Below the pieces are notes generated by a model, which saw only the letters and a list, made by a program, of their open reading frames with translations, was not told where the DNA came from and made no database searches. Positions 8,352-16,473 of a stretch of DNA of 50,196 bases are shown in pieces (the stretch's first letter is position 1; each line of letters begins with the position of its first letter). The stretch is from NCBI GenBank assembly GCA_029820045.1, contig JALGVE010000026.1, forward strand, positions 1 through 50,196, written 5' to 3'. The position numbers and the translations under genes are program-made. This DNA is from Candidatus Zipacnadia bacterium. Lineage in GTDB: Bacteria > Armatimonadota > Zipacnadia > Zipacnadales > UBA5352.

Positions 8352-9477
8352 GTATCAGCGCCCCTATCGCCAGCGCTACCGTGGTCAGCATCACCGCAAG
8401 CATCCACGGCGTGCTGAGGACCTTCGCCCAGAGGGACTGCGCCACGTCCTCGACCGCTTTGACGGCCACGGACCGCCATCGTCCGTCGGGCATGGGCACC
8501 TGAAGTTGGCCGACTATCTCGCCCGCCTTCACCGGGGCCTCGCACCACTCGTTCACCAGTCTCGGCTCAGTCGGTCGCTCGGTGCGCGGCAGCACTGCCA
8601 CAACGTCCTCGACCGCGCTCGCCTCGACGGTGTCCACCACCCCCCCACGCACCTCAAGCGTGGCCCGTGTCACATCCTTCGCTATCAGCGCCACCTTGTA
8701 GAAGGACGCAAATCCGTATTCGAGCAGACTGCGCGCGTCTGTCCAGGCGTCCGTGGACCCGAGCACGACACAGATGAGGCGCCAGCCGTCCCGGGTGGCG
8801 CTCGCCGCCAGGCACCTGCCGGCCTCGCGCGTGTACCCGGTCTTGATGCCGTCGCACTCCTGCCACTGCGCCAGCAGACGGTTGCGATTGCGCAGCAGCC
8901 GATTGTAGGGTCTCCCCGGCCACGGCACCACCGCCTTCTGCATGCGCACGATGGGCCGCAGCTCTGCGCGTCCCATCGCCTGAATCGCAAGCAGCGACAG
9001 GTCGCGCGCCGTGGAGTAGTGGTCGGAATTGTGCAAGCCGGTGGGGTTGGTGAAGTGAGTATCCCTCATGCCGAGCTGCGCCGCACGTTCGTTCATCTTC
9101 TGCACAAAGGCTTCGACAGATCCCGCTACCGTCTCCGCGCAGGCCATGCTGGCGTCGTTGGCCGAGTTGAGCAGCATACCCATCAGCAGGTGTTGCAGCC
9201 TCAGCTTCTCTCCCGCCGCCAGGTTCATCGTGGTCTCGCCCACGGCGGCGGCACGCTTGCTCACTACGACCTCGCCCTCGAGGTTCCCGTGCTCCGCTAC
9301 GAGCAGGGCGGTCATCATCTTGGTGAGGCTGGCAGGGTAGCTGCGCTTGCCGCCGTTGTAATCGTAGAGGATCTGTCGAGTGCCGGGGTCTATCAGCACC
9401 GCCGCCCTGGCGGCCAGGGAGGGGGGCTGCGCGGCCGGAGCCACCAGCACGCGTAGCAGCAGACAGAGCGACAGCAC
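8293..9477 (-). CDS. dacF: D-alanyl-D-alanine carboxypeptidase (peptidase S11, PBP5/DacF type)
   Basis: This 394-residue exported peptidoglycan enzyme trims the terminal D-Ala from stem peptides. All three active-site motifs are present: S50-L-T-K53, S105-A-N107 and K212-T-G214. The N-terminus is hydrophobic (LSLCLLLRVLVAPA), consistent with a signal peptide. A predicted C-terminal membrane segment (PWMLAVMLTTVALAIGALI) would anchor it, unlike the amphipathic anchor of E. coli PBP5. The PBP5-C-like beta domain sits between. It follows scpB-scpA on the same strand, linking chromosome segregation and cell-wall genes. The exact start is less certain than the family call. Confidence 0.9.
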   Translation of the reverse strand: MLSLCLLLRVLVAPAAQPPSLAARAAVLIDPGTRQILYDYNGGKRSYPASLTKMMTALLVAEHGNLEGEVVVSKRAAAVGETTMNLAAGEKLRLQHLLMGMLLNSANDASMACAETVAGSVEAFVQKMNERAAQLGMRDTHFTNPTGLHNSDHYSTARDLSLLAIQAMGRAELRPIVRMQKAVVPWPGRPYNRLLRNRNRLLAQWQECDGIKTGYTREAGRCLAASATRDGWRLICVVLGSTDAWTDARSLLEYGFASFYKVALIAKDVTRATLEVRGGVVDTVEASAVEDVVAVLPRTERPTEPRLVNEWCEAPVKAGEIVGQLQVPMPDGRWRSVAVKAVEDVAQSLWAKVLSTPWMLAVMLTTVALAIGALIHAATSEAHGARRGRQSAQM

Positions 9478-9515
9478 GCCTGCCCTGCAAGCGGCGGGGC
9501 CGGGCCGGAAGGCGG

Positions 9516-10130
9516 CTATTGCTCCTCGTCGGAGGCTGATGGCGGTTGCGCCTCCTCTGCCTCTGTTTCCTCAAGCTGCAGGCCACGCACCGGCGCTCCC
9601 AGCGCGCCAGCCGTGGTCCGCTCAGCTTCGGGCAGGTTGGGTAGTTCGCTCAAGTCGTGGAGGCCGAACGTTGAAAGAAACTGCGGCGTGGTTGCCAGCA
9701 GGAACGGTCGCCCAGGCGCCTGTTTGCGGCCTGTGATCGCTATGAGGCCTTTCTCCAGCAAGCTGTTGATGACGCCGCTGGAGTCCACGCCCCGCACCTG
9801 GTCAATCTCCGGCCTGGTGATGGGCTGGCGATAGGCGATGATAGCAAGCGTCTCCAGCGCCTGCCGGGACAGCCGCTCGGGCGTGGGCTCTCGTAGGCGT
9901 TGCACGTAGTCGGCGTACCTGGGTCGCGTAGCAAGTTGAAAGCCGCCCGCCAGCCGCACTATCTGCAGGCCGGTGTCCTCGAGGCGCTCGCTGAGCTGCT
10001 CCACCAGCTCCATCACCTGTTCGTCGCTGACCTGCAGCACCGACGCGAGCAGGTTCACGTCGCACGGCTCGTCAGCGACGAACAGCACTGCGTGCAGCGC
10101 CTTGACCTTTTCAGTATGCTCTTCGCTCAC
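9516..10130 (-). CDS. scpB: Segregation and condensation protein B
   Basis: This 204-residue protein shows the ScpB winged-helix pattern: an N-terminal HAVLFVADEPCDVNLLASVL, central RLAGGFQLATRPRYADYV, and ALETLAIIAYRQPITRPEIDQVRGVDSSGVI with LLEKGLI and GRKQAPGRPFLLATT. ScpB dimers bind ScpA in the SMC condensin complex that compacts and segregates the chromosome. The C-terminal tail is acidic and low complexity. Its start overlaps the scpA stop by four bases (ATGA type), so the pair is translationally coupled. No smc gene is in the window. Confidence 0.92.
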   Translation of the reverse strand: MSEEHTEKVKALHAVLFVADEPCDVNLLASVLQVSDEQVMELVEQLSERLEDTGLQIVRLAGGFQLATRPRYADYVQRLREPTPERLSRQALETLAIIAYRQPITRPEIDQVRGVDSSGVINSLLEKGLIAITGRKQAPGRPFLLATTPQFLSTFGLHDLSELPNLPEAERTTAGALGAPVRGLQLEETEAEEAQPPSASDEEQ

Positions 10131-10927
10131 CCGTCATGGTCTCCCTGGGGGCTTGCGTTCTCGTCCGCGTCCGCCAGGCGCAGCCGGATACGGCCGAAGG
10201 CCCGCTCCTGGCTCACCCGCAGTTGCCCTCGGCGTATCAGCTCCAGCACTGCCAGGAAGGTCACAATGATGAACAGCCGCGTCGTGCGCAACGGCACCAG
10301 CTCGTCAAAGAAAGCTTCACGGCTCCCTTGAGCGTTAAGCTGCTCAATAATCTGCACTATCCTGTCCGCAACGCTGATCTCGTCGCGCTCGATGGTGGCC
10401 GGCGGCAGCTCCTGGGCGCGCGCCAGCATCTCCTGCATCGCCGCCACTATGTCGAAGACCGAGACCTCATCCAGGGGCACGATCCCGGCGCCGATGGCCT
10501 CGTCCGGCACCAACGGGCGCAGGTAGATTCGCTGCCTGGCCTCGCGCGCGCTGTCGAGTATCTCGGCTGCCTCCTTGAAGGTCCGGTATTCGGCCAGCCG
10601 CCGCGCGAGCTCGATCGTTGGGTCCTCAGTCGGCTCCTCGTCAACCTGGTGCGCTTCCTCGCGCGGCAGCAGGCTTCGGGACTTGACCAGCAGGAGCGTG
10701 GCCGCCATGACGATGAACTCCCCGGCCACCTCCATGTTTATCTCTTGCATGGTTCGCAAGTAACCGAGAAACTGATCGGTTATCCCGACGATGCTGACCT
10801 CGGAGGCCTCGATCTCCTCGCGCCTGACCAGGTGGACCAGGAGGTCCAGCGGCCCTTCGAAGATCTCGATCCTCACGGGGTAGCCGCGGAAGAACTCAAG
10901 CTGTCCGTCCTGCACCTGCGCTTGCAC
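10127..10927 (-). CDS. scpA: Segregation and condensation protein A (kleisin)
   Basis: This 266-residue kleisin bridges SMC heads. The diagnostic N-terminus is VRIEIFEGPLDLLVHLVRR near residues 18-36, followed by EVSIVGITDQFLGYL and EFIVMAATLLLVKSRSLLP. A winged-helix C-terminus follows (FDELVPLRTTRLFIIVTFLAVLELIRRGQLRV in two adjacent pieces near 208-240). Length is normal. It overlaps scpB and lies just after the sugar nucleotidyltransferase gene on the same strand. Confidence 0.93.
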   Translation of the reverse strand: MQAQVQDGQLEFFRGYPVRIEIFEGPLDLLVHLVRREEIEASEVSIVGITDQFLGYLRTMQEINMEVAGEFIVMAATLLLVKSRSLLPREEAHQVDEEPTEDPTIELARRLAEYRTFKEAAEILDSAREARQRIYLRPLVPDEAIGAGIVPLDEVSVFDIVAAMQEMLARAQELPPATIERDEISVADRIVQIIEQLNAQGSREAFFDELVPLRTTRLFIIVTFLAVLELIRRGQLRVSQERAFGRIRLRLADADENASPQGDHDG

Positions 10928-10936
10928 GGCAGGCGT

Positions 10937-12013
10937 TCACTCGCTCTCCGCTGCCACGATCACAGTGTTGTCAGCCGCCAGCATGCGCAGCGTCATTTCC
11001 GGCCGAACGGCCCGCGCACCTTGCACACATACGCCTCGGCCCAGCAACGAGTCCGTCAGCCCTCCCTCCGCATTCGCCACTGAGCAGCCCTCGTCTAACA
11101 TGCTGTTGGCGATCCGGCTGCGCACGATCTCGCACTCCGCGCACAGGGAGACGTTGGGCCCAAGCTCGCTCTCCTTGACGAGGCAGTCCTCCCCGATCAG
11201 GCACGGACCCATGATGTGCGAGCCTATCACCTTGGCGCCTGACCCGACCTGCACGTGTCCCTCTACCCTCGAGTCGCCATCCACCTCCCCATCAATCCTC
11301 CGCTCGATGCGACGCAAATAGAAGGCGTTCGCGCTGAGCAGTGACTCCGGCGAGCCGGCGTCCGCCCAGAAGCCCTGGGTCTCGTGGTAGCTAACCCGGC
11401 CTCTCTGTGCCAACAGGTCAATCGCATCGGTTATCTCAAGCTCACCGCGCTTGGAGGGCTCGGTGTTCTCGATGGCGTCGAAGATCTCCGGCCCGAAGCC
11501 GTAGACGCCGACGATTGCGAGATTGCTCGGCGGCTCGGCAGGCTTCTCCACCAGCTTCACCACGCGGTCTCCCTCAACGACGGCGACCCCGAACTGCCGC
11601 GGGTCCTCCACTCGCTTGACGATCAGGCTCCCCTGCACGTGCGAATCCGCGAAGCCGGAGACGAACTCTGTAACACCGTCGCCCAGCAGGTCATCGCCGA
11701 GGTAGACGATGAACCGCTCCCCCTCGACCTCAGCTCGCGCGCACCGTACCGCATCCGCCAGACCTCGCGGCGGATACTGAACCACGTACTCCGCCCTCAT
11801 CCCCCAACGCGACCCGTCGCCGACGAACTCCTTGAGATGCTCTCCCTGGCGTCCGACGACGAACACTGCTCCCTCGATCCCCGCCTCGGCCAGGGCCTCC
11901 AGCACGTGGTCGAGTACGGCTCGCCCCGCCACGGGCATGAGGTGCTTGGGCCGGGCGAAGGTCAGGGGCTGAACTCGCGTGCCCTCACCGGCGCACAGTA
12001 CTACTGCCTTCAT
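10937..12013 (-). CDS. Sugar-1-phosphate nucleotidylyltransferase with left-handed beta-helix domain
   Basis: This 358-residue enzyme transfers an NMP to a sugar-1-phosphate. The nucleotide loop is AGEGTRVQPLTFARPKHLMP at residues 8-27, the metal-binding YLGDDLL lies near 106, and VEKP near 175. GFWADAGSPESLLSAN near 222 marks the glucose-1-phosphate thymidylyltransferase-like fold. From about residue 245 the hexapeptide-like pattern (VEGHVQVGSGAKVIGS, IGEDCLVKESELG) indicates a left-handed beta-helix, as in long RmlA-type and archaeal bifunctional enzymes. The sugar is not decidable from sequence; cell-surface glycan precursor supply is likely. The start has GGGAGGTG 7 bases upstream. Confidence 0.85.
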   Translation of the reverse strand: MKAVVLCAGEGTRVQPLTFARPKHLMPVAGRAVLDHVLEALAEAGIEGAVFVVGRQGEHLKEFVGDGSRWGMRAEYVVQYPPRGLADAVRCARAEVEGERFIVYLGDDLLGDGVTEFVSGFADSHVQGSLIVKRVEDPRQFGVAVVEGDRVVKLVEKPAEPPSNLAIVGVYGFGPEIFDAIENTEPSKRGELEITDAIDLLAQRGRVSYHETQGFWADAGSPESLLSANAFYLRRIERRIDGEVDGDSRVEGHVQVGSGAKVIGSHIMGPCLIGEDCLVKESELGPNVSLCAECEIVRSRIANSMLDEGCSVANAEGGLTDSLLGRGVCVQGARAVRPEMTLRMLAADNTVIVAAESE

Positions 12014-12044
12014 CCACGAGCACCTCCCGAGCTTCGTGCGCGTT

Positions 12045-13031
12045 TCAAAGGTGCATCACCTCGCGCACTTCGCGCATGGTCTCCGCCGCGACCGCTTGCG
12101 CTCGCTCCGCGCCGTCGGCCAGTACGGCCCGGACGTGATCGAGGTTGTCAGCTAGCTCGGCGCGCCGCTGCATGACTGGCTCCATGGTCTCCAACAGGCG
12201 CTCCGTGACCTCGGCCTTGCACGCCACGCAGCCAAGCTCGCCGGACTCACATTCCTCGCGAATCTCCTCTACCCGGCTCTCTTCATTGTATATCTGCTGA
12301 TAGGCGAACACCGCGCACTTGTCCGGGTGTCCGGCATCACCCATGCGCAGCTTCTCGGGGTCCGTGAACATGGTCTTGATCTTCTGCGTGATCTCGTCGG
12401 GCGTGTCAGAGAGGTTGATGGCATTGTCATAGGTCTTGCTCATCTTGCGCCCGTCCACGCCGGGCACGGCCGGGAACTCGGCGAGCAGCGCCTGCGGCTC
12501 CGGGAAGACCTCGCCGTAGAAGTTGTTGAAGCGCCGCGCGATCTCCCGCGATAGCTCAAGATGCGGAAGCTGATCCTCGCCCACCGGCACCACGTTCGCC
12601 TTGTAGATGATGATGTCCGCCGCCTGCAGCACCGGATAGCCCAGCAGCCCGTAGCCCGGCGAGCCCTCGTCGCCGAGCTGCTGAAGGCGGTCCTTGTAGG
12701 TGGGACATCGCTCCAACCACGACACCGGAGTGATCATGCTCAGCAGCAGATGAAGCTCCGCGTGCTCCATTACATCCGACTGCACGAAGAGCACACTGCG
12801 CTCGGGGTCCAGCCCCGAGGCCAGCCAGTCAATGGCAAGCTGCTCGATCAGGAAGGGCAGGTCGCTGGTCTCCTCGTACTCGGTGGTCAGCGCGTGCCAG
12901 TCGGCTATCTCAAAGAAGCACTCATAGTCATCCTGAAGCGCCCTCCAGTTGCGCAGCGTCCCCTCATAGTGCCCAATGTGCAGCAGCCCCGAGGGGCGAT
13001 GGCCGCTCAGGATACGACCCTTCTTCGCCAT
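12045..13031 (-). CDS. trpS: Tryptophanyl-tRNA synthetase
   Basis: This class I aminoacyl-tRNA synthetase charges tRNA-Trp. The HIGH-type motif is HRPSGLLHIGHYEG near residue 10, ADWHALTT follows near 43, and the KMSKS loop is GRKMSKTYDNAI near 195. At 328 residues its length is normal. The ATG at 13031 is chosen because GGGAG lies 8 bases upstream; two in-frame starts at 13040 and 13037 leave no usable spacing. No T-box or trp attenuator is visible in the short gap to the protease gene. Confidence 0.95.
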   Translation of the reverse strand: MAKKGRILSGHRPSGLLHIGHYEGTLRNWRALQDDYECFFEIADWHALTTEYEETSDLPFLIEQLAIDWLASGLDPERSVLFVQSDVMEHAELHLLLSMITPVSWLERCPTYKDRLQQLGDEGSPGYGLLGYPVLQAADIIIYKANVVPVGEDQLPHLELSREIARRFNNFYGEVFPEPQALLAEFPAVPGVDGRKMSKTYDNAINLSDTPDEITQKIKTMFTDPEKLRMGDAGHPDKCAVFAYQQIYNEESRVEEIREECESGELGCVACKAEVTERLLETMEPVMQRRAELADNLDHVRAVLADGAERAQAVAAETMREVREVMHL

Positions 13032-13049
13032 CAGCATCACTCCCGGCTC

Positions 13050-13688
13050 TCAGTAGAGCGAATACCCGGTCAGCAAGCTGGCAAGTAACCTCACGGGTGT
13101 CCAGATCAGGGCCCTGCCCAGCGGCCTGATGAAGATGATTGCCATCAGTAGTATCATGCCCCACCGGGCTGAAAACTCGTCAAAGCGCCGGGCCTTGTCG
13201 GCCGGCAGCAGTCCGGACAGTACTGCCGCGCCATCGAGCGGCCCCACGGGCAATAGATTGAAGAACGCCAGTATCAGGTTCAGGATGACGATGAGTGCCA
13301 GCGGCAGAGCATAGGCCCCGGCCAGCCCCAACCGCAGCGGGATCGCGAACACCACGGCGGTGATGAGGTTGGCGAGCGCGCCCCACAGGGCCACCATGAT
13401 CCCGTCCCGCCGCGGGTTCCTGAACATCCGCGGATTGATCTCCACCGGCTTGCCCCAGCCGATGCCGAAGAGCAGTATCATGGTTGTCCCGATCGGATCG
13501 TAGTGGTCTATCGGGTTCAGCGAGATACGCCCCTGACTGCGCGGAGTCGGGTCGCCTGCCGCGTCGGCCCGCTTGGCATGCGCGAACTCGTGGACGGTCA
13601 GCGCAATGGCGATCGCGATGAGCCAGCTCAGCACAAAGGGAAGCTTGCTCTCCAGGCTTCCGTGCGACAGCAGCACATCCAACAGCAT
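13050..13688 (-). CDS. Site-2 protease family (M50) membrane metalloprotease
   Basis: This 212-residue polytopic membrane protein has the zinc motif H33-E-F-A-H37 in a hydrophobic segment (AIAIALTVHEFAHA). A second motif, FFNLLPVGPLDGAAVL near residue 140-155, supplies the third ligand Asp of the (N)PxDG type. About five hydrophobic segments are apparent. Members cleave substrates within the membrane; the short form lacking PDZ or CBS domains has no defined substrate. It lies between trpS and a tRNA nucleotidyltransferase gene, 12 bases after the latter. Confidence 0.88.
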   Translation of the reverse strand: MLLDVLLSHGSLESKLPFVLSWLIAIAIALTVHEFAHAKRADAAGDPTPRSQGRISLNPIDHYDPIGTTMILLFGIGWGKPVEINPRMFRNPRRDGIMVALWGALANLITAVVFAIPLRLGLAGAYALPLALIVILNLILAFFNLLPVGPLDGAAVLSGLLPADKARRFDEFSARWGMILLMAIIFIRPLGRALIWTPVRLLASLLTGYSLY

Positions 13689-13700
13689 CGCGGCCTCAGC

Positions 13701-14972
13701 TCACCTTTCGCCGGTCCCCCGGCCAGCACCCAGTATACGGCCCGCCTCCCGGAGTTGGTCATCCCTGTGCGCGTCTCGGTCAATCTTCGCAGCCAGCGCC
13801 GCTCTCAGGGCCTCCGCGAAGTCCGGCCCCGGCTCATAGCCCGCCGCGATCAAGTCCGCGCCATCAATGTCAGCCGTCATCGAACGAAGCTCTCGCCAGT
13901 AGCGTTCCAACCGCTGGTGAGCCTCATCTAACACCGCCACCCAGCAGGCCAGGGCCCCGGCCGCCCCGATTCCCTCGAGCGCGAAGTAAAGCTCGCTGTC
14001 GGGGTCCTCGGTGGTCAGCACCGGTGGCGGGTCCGAAGCAAGCTGGGCCGCCTGGCTCAGGTCCTTTCGCTCCGCAGCGTCCAGCATCAACCGCTCGCCC
14101 AACTCATCCGCGTCCATCCCTGCCTCGCCGGCGTAAAGCCCCAGGCAGACTGAGATGGGCCGTGCCTCCTCAAGCTCTATCCTCAGGGCCTGCGCAGCGA
14201 GGGGCAGTCGCCGCGCTCGCTCTATCGCACTCCGCCCTGCTGGTGGCAAGTCCATGGCTTCCAGCAGATGCAGCTCCTGGAGGGCGGCGAGGGCGTCACT
14301 TGGCCCCTCAAGAAAGATCGTTCGCAACTCGTGCCGCAGCCGCGCCCCGGATAGCGTACTCAGGGCCTGTTCGCCTGCGGCCCGCAGAAGCAGGTCCTTC
14401 GTGTGGGGCTCAAGCTCGAAGCCGAGGCGCCGCCGGAACCGCACCGCCCGCAGCATCCGGGTCGGGTCCTCCTGGAAGCTTCGATCGTGCAGTACGCGAA
14501 GCAGACTCGCCGCCAGGTCTGCCCGTCCCCCGTGCGGGTCAATCAGCTCGCCGAACTGCCGCGGGGCCAGCGCCAGCGCCATCGCGTTCACAGTGAAGTC
14601 CCGGCGCCGGAGGTCGTCCTCCAGTGGGGCCGGCGACACGACGGGCAGCGCACCCGGCTCCGGATAGGTCTCCGTGCGCGTGTGAGCCACGTCAACCTCG
14701 CGCCCATCATCAAGGACAACGGTCGCCGTGAGGAAGTCCGTGGTCTTCTTGATCCGGCCGCCGAACTCCTGCACAAGGCCCGCGGCCACCACCTCGACGG
14801 AACCCTCCACGGCCAGGTCGGTGTCGGGCGAAGCCCGCCCCAGGAGCAGGTCACGCACCGGACCGCCCACCAGGTATGCCTTCGCTCCCGCCTGCTCCGC
14901 GACCTCGCCCAGCCGCCGCAGCCACGCCTGCTCCTCGTTGCTCAGGCGCCCTTCAAGCGGCAGCCGCCTCAC
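13701..14972 (-). CDS. tRNA nucleotidyltransferase/poly(A) polymerase family (second copy, long-loop type)
   Basis: This 423-residue class II nucleotidyltransferase has AYLVGGPVRDLLLG near residue 34, the catalytic DTD in SPDTDLAVEG near 50, LEDDLRRRDFTVNAMA near 118-133, and EDPTRMLRAVRFRRRLGFEL near 167. Unlike the enzyme at 6105-7621 it has no evident HD motif. It has a long flexible loop (HTRTETYPEPGALPVVSPAP) between the catalytic strand and EDDL. That loop is typical of CCA- and A-adding enzymes, so it may add the terminal A, or all of CCA, to tRNAs. The start is a GTG with GGGGAG 6 bases ahead. Confidence 0.85.
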   Translation of the reverse strand: MRRLPLEGRLSNEEQAWLRRLGEVAEQAGAKAYLVGGPVRDLLLGRASPDTDLAVEGSVEVVAAGLVQEFGGRIKKTTDFLTATVVLDDGREVDVAHTRTETYPEPGALPVVSPAPLEDDLRRRDFTVNAMALALAPRQFGELIDPHGGRADLAASLLRVLHDRSFQEDPTRMLRAVRFRRRLGFELEPHTKDLLLRAAGEQALSTLSGARLRHELRTIFLEGPSDALAALQELHLLEAMDLPPAGRSAIERARRLPLAAQALRIELEEARPISVCLGLYAGEAGMDADELGERLMLDAAERKDLSQAAQLASDPPPVLTTEDPDSELYFALEGIGAAGALACWVAVLDEAHQRLERYWRELRSMTADIDGADLIAAGYEPGPDFAEALRAALAAKIDRDAHRDDQLREAGRILGAGRGTGER

Positions 14973-14993
14973 TGCTCTCCCCTCTCTCCCGCC

Positions 14994-16304
14994 CTACCTC
15001 AGATGCTCGGGGATAACGTCGTGCCTGACCAGGTCCTCGAGGGTCTCGCGCTCGACGATGACGTGGTCCGCGCCTCCAGAGCATAGGACTACGGGCGGTC
15101 GCAGGAACTGATTGTAGTTCGACGCCATCGCGTAGTTGTATGCGCCCGTGCAAAAGACGGCGAGCAGGTCGCCCGCCTCGACGGGCTGGACCAGCGTATC
15201 ATCTATCAGCGTATCGGTCTCACAGTGCTTGCCAGCCACGCGCACCCACTGCGTCGCCTCCTGGTCGGCCTTGTTGGCGACGATGGCCTCGTAGACGGCT
15301 CCGTAGAGCGCCGGCCGCGGGTTGTCCGAAAGCCCCCCGTCAACCGAAACGTAGGTGCGAATGCCGGGTATCTCCTTGACCACGCCGACGGTGTAGACAG
15401 TTACTCCGGCCTCGCCCACGATGGAGCGACCGGGCTCCAGAATCAACCGCGGTTCGGGCAGGGCGTAGTCAGACAGGTTCTCTTGCAGCGTCGAACACAT
15501 CGCCTCCGCCAACTCAGCAATGGAGGGCGGATCATCATCCTCGGTGTAGCGGACGCCCAACCCTCCGCCCAGGTCCAGGTCCTCGGCGACAAAGCCATCT
15601 CGGTCGCGCAGCTCAGCCAGGAACTCCAGCATCAGGTCAATAGCGCGCTCGAAGCCCACAACGTCAAGCAGTTGCGAGCCGATATGGCAGTGTATCCCGC
15701 GCAGCCGCAGGCGCGGTAGCTCGAGCGCTCGTTGGACGCCCTTCTCCGCCTCGCCGCTGTAGATGCCCAGCCCGAACTTGCTGTCCACCTGCCCGGTCTG
15801 GATCTTCTCCTGCGTGTGTGTGTCAACTCCGGGCCGCACGCGAATGAGGATGTCGGCGTGGGTGCCCATCTCCTGGGCGATCGCGTTCAGGTGCTCAAGC
15901 TCTATGAGGCTGTCCACGACGATTCGCCCCACGCCTGCGTCGAGCGCGCGCCGCATCTCTGACTCAGACTTGAAGTTCCCGTGCAGCTTTATGCGCCCGG
16001 GTGGGAAGCCTGCCTCCAGAGCCGTGTACAGCTCACCCTCGGACGCCACATCCAGGCCCATCCCCTCCTGCTCCATCACGCGGCAGATGGCGACGGTCAG
16101 CAGCGCCTTGCCCGCGTATGCCACCTCAACTTGAGGGTAGCGGGCCTCGAACTCCCGGTGGTACTGGCGGCAGCGATCCCGGACGACCTCCTCATCCAGC
16201 AGATACATAGGCGTGCCGTGCCGCGCCGCGAGTTCGACTACGTCGCACCCTCCCACAACGAGATGACCAGCCTCATTGACTATCTTCATCGCGTTCTCGG
16301 ACAT
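14994..16304 (-). CDS. lysA: Diaminopimelate decarboxylase
   Basis: This fold-III PLP enzyme makes L-lysine from meso-diaminopimelate. Evidence includes VAYAGKALLTVAICR near residue 55 (PLP Lys), IHCHIGSQL near 195, DLGGGLGVRY near 236, LILEPGRSIVGEAG near 282, and the C-terminal GKHCETDTL and GAYNYAMASNYNQFLRP. The ATG at 16304 is preferred over an upstream start because conserved sequence begins just after it and AAGGG sits 10 bases ahead. A terminator hairpin at 16400-16422 separates it from the next upstream gene. Length (436) is normal. Confidence 0.93.
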   Translation of the reverse strand: MSENAMKIVNEAGHLVVGGCDVVELAARHGTPMYLLDEEVVRDRCRQYHREFEARYPQVEVAYAGKALLTVAICRVMEQEGMGLDVASEGELYTALEAGFPPGRIKLHGNFKSESEMRRALDAGVGRIVVDSLIELEHLNAIAQEMGTHADILIRVRPGVDTHTQEKIQTGQVDSKFGLGIYSGEAEKGVQRALELPRLRLRGIHCHIGSQLLDVVGFERAIDLMLEFLAELRDRDGFVAEDLDLGGGLGVRYTEDDDPPSIAELAEAMCSTLQENLSDYALPEPRLILEPGRSIVGEAGVTVYTVGVVKEIPGIRTYVSVDGGLSDNPRPALYGAVYEAIVANKADQEATQWVRVAGKHCETDTLIDDTLVQPVEAGDLLAVFCTGAYNYAMASNYNQFLRPPVVLCSGGADHVIVERETLEDLVRHDVIPEHLR

Positions 16305-16399
16305 GCCTGAGTGACCCTTCTTGGGTATTTCGCGTGTGGCGGTTGCAGCCTCGCCGCTCGACCCGCAGCGTGCGCGCGTCCCATCTGCTAGTAGCAAAC

Positions 16400-16422
16400 C
16401 AGCCCCAAAGAGATTGGGGCTG
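16400..16422 (-). terminator. Hairpin terminator after the Ig/CuAO-N protein gene
   Basis: CAGCCCCAA (16400-16408) pairs perfectly with TTGGGGCTG (16414-16422) around AGAGA. On the minus strand it lies about 50 bases beyond the stop at 16474 and upstream of lysA. The minus-strand trailer is GTTTGC, so the U-tract is poor, but the 9-base perfect stem and its position fit intrinsic termination. Confidence 0.55.
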
Positions 16423-16473
16423 GGTGACCTTCTTACGCTAACTCCGCCCTGAGGCGGTCGGCCATATGTGAGC

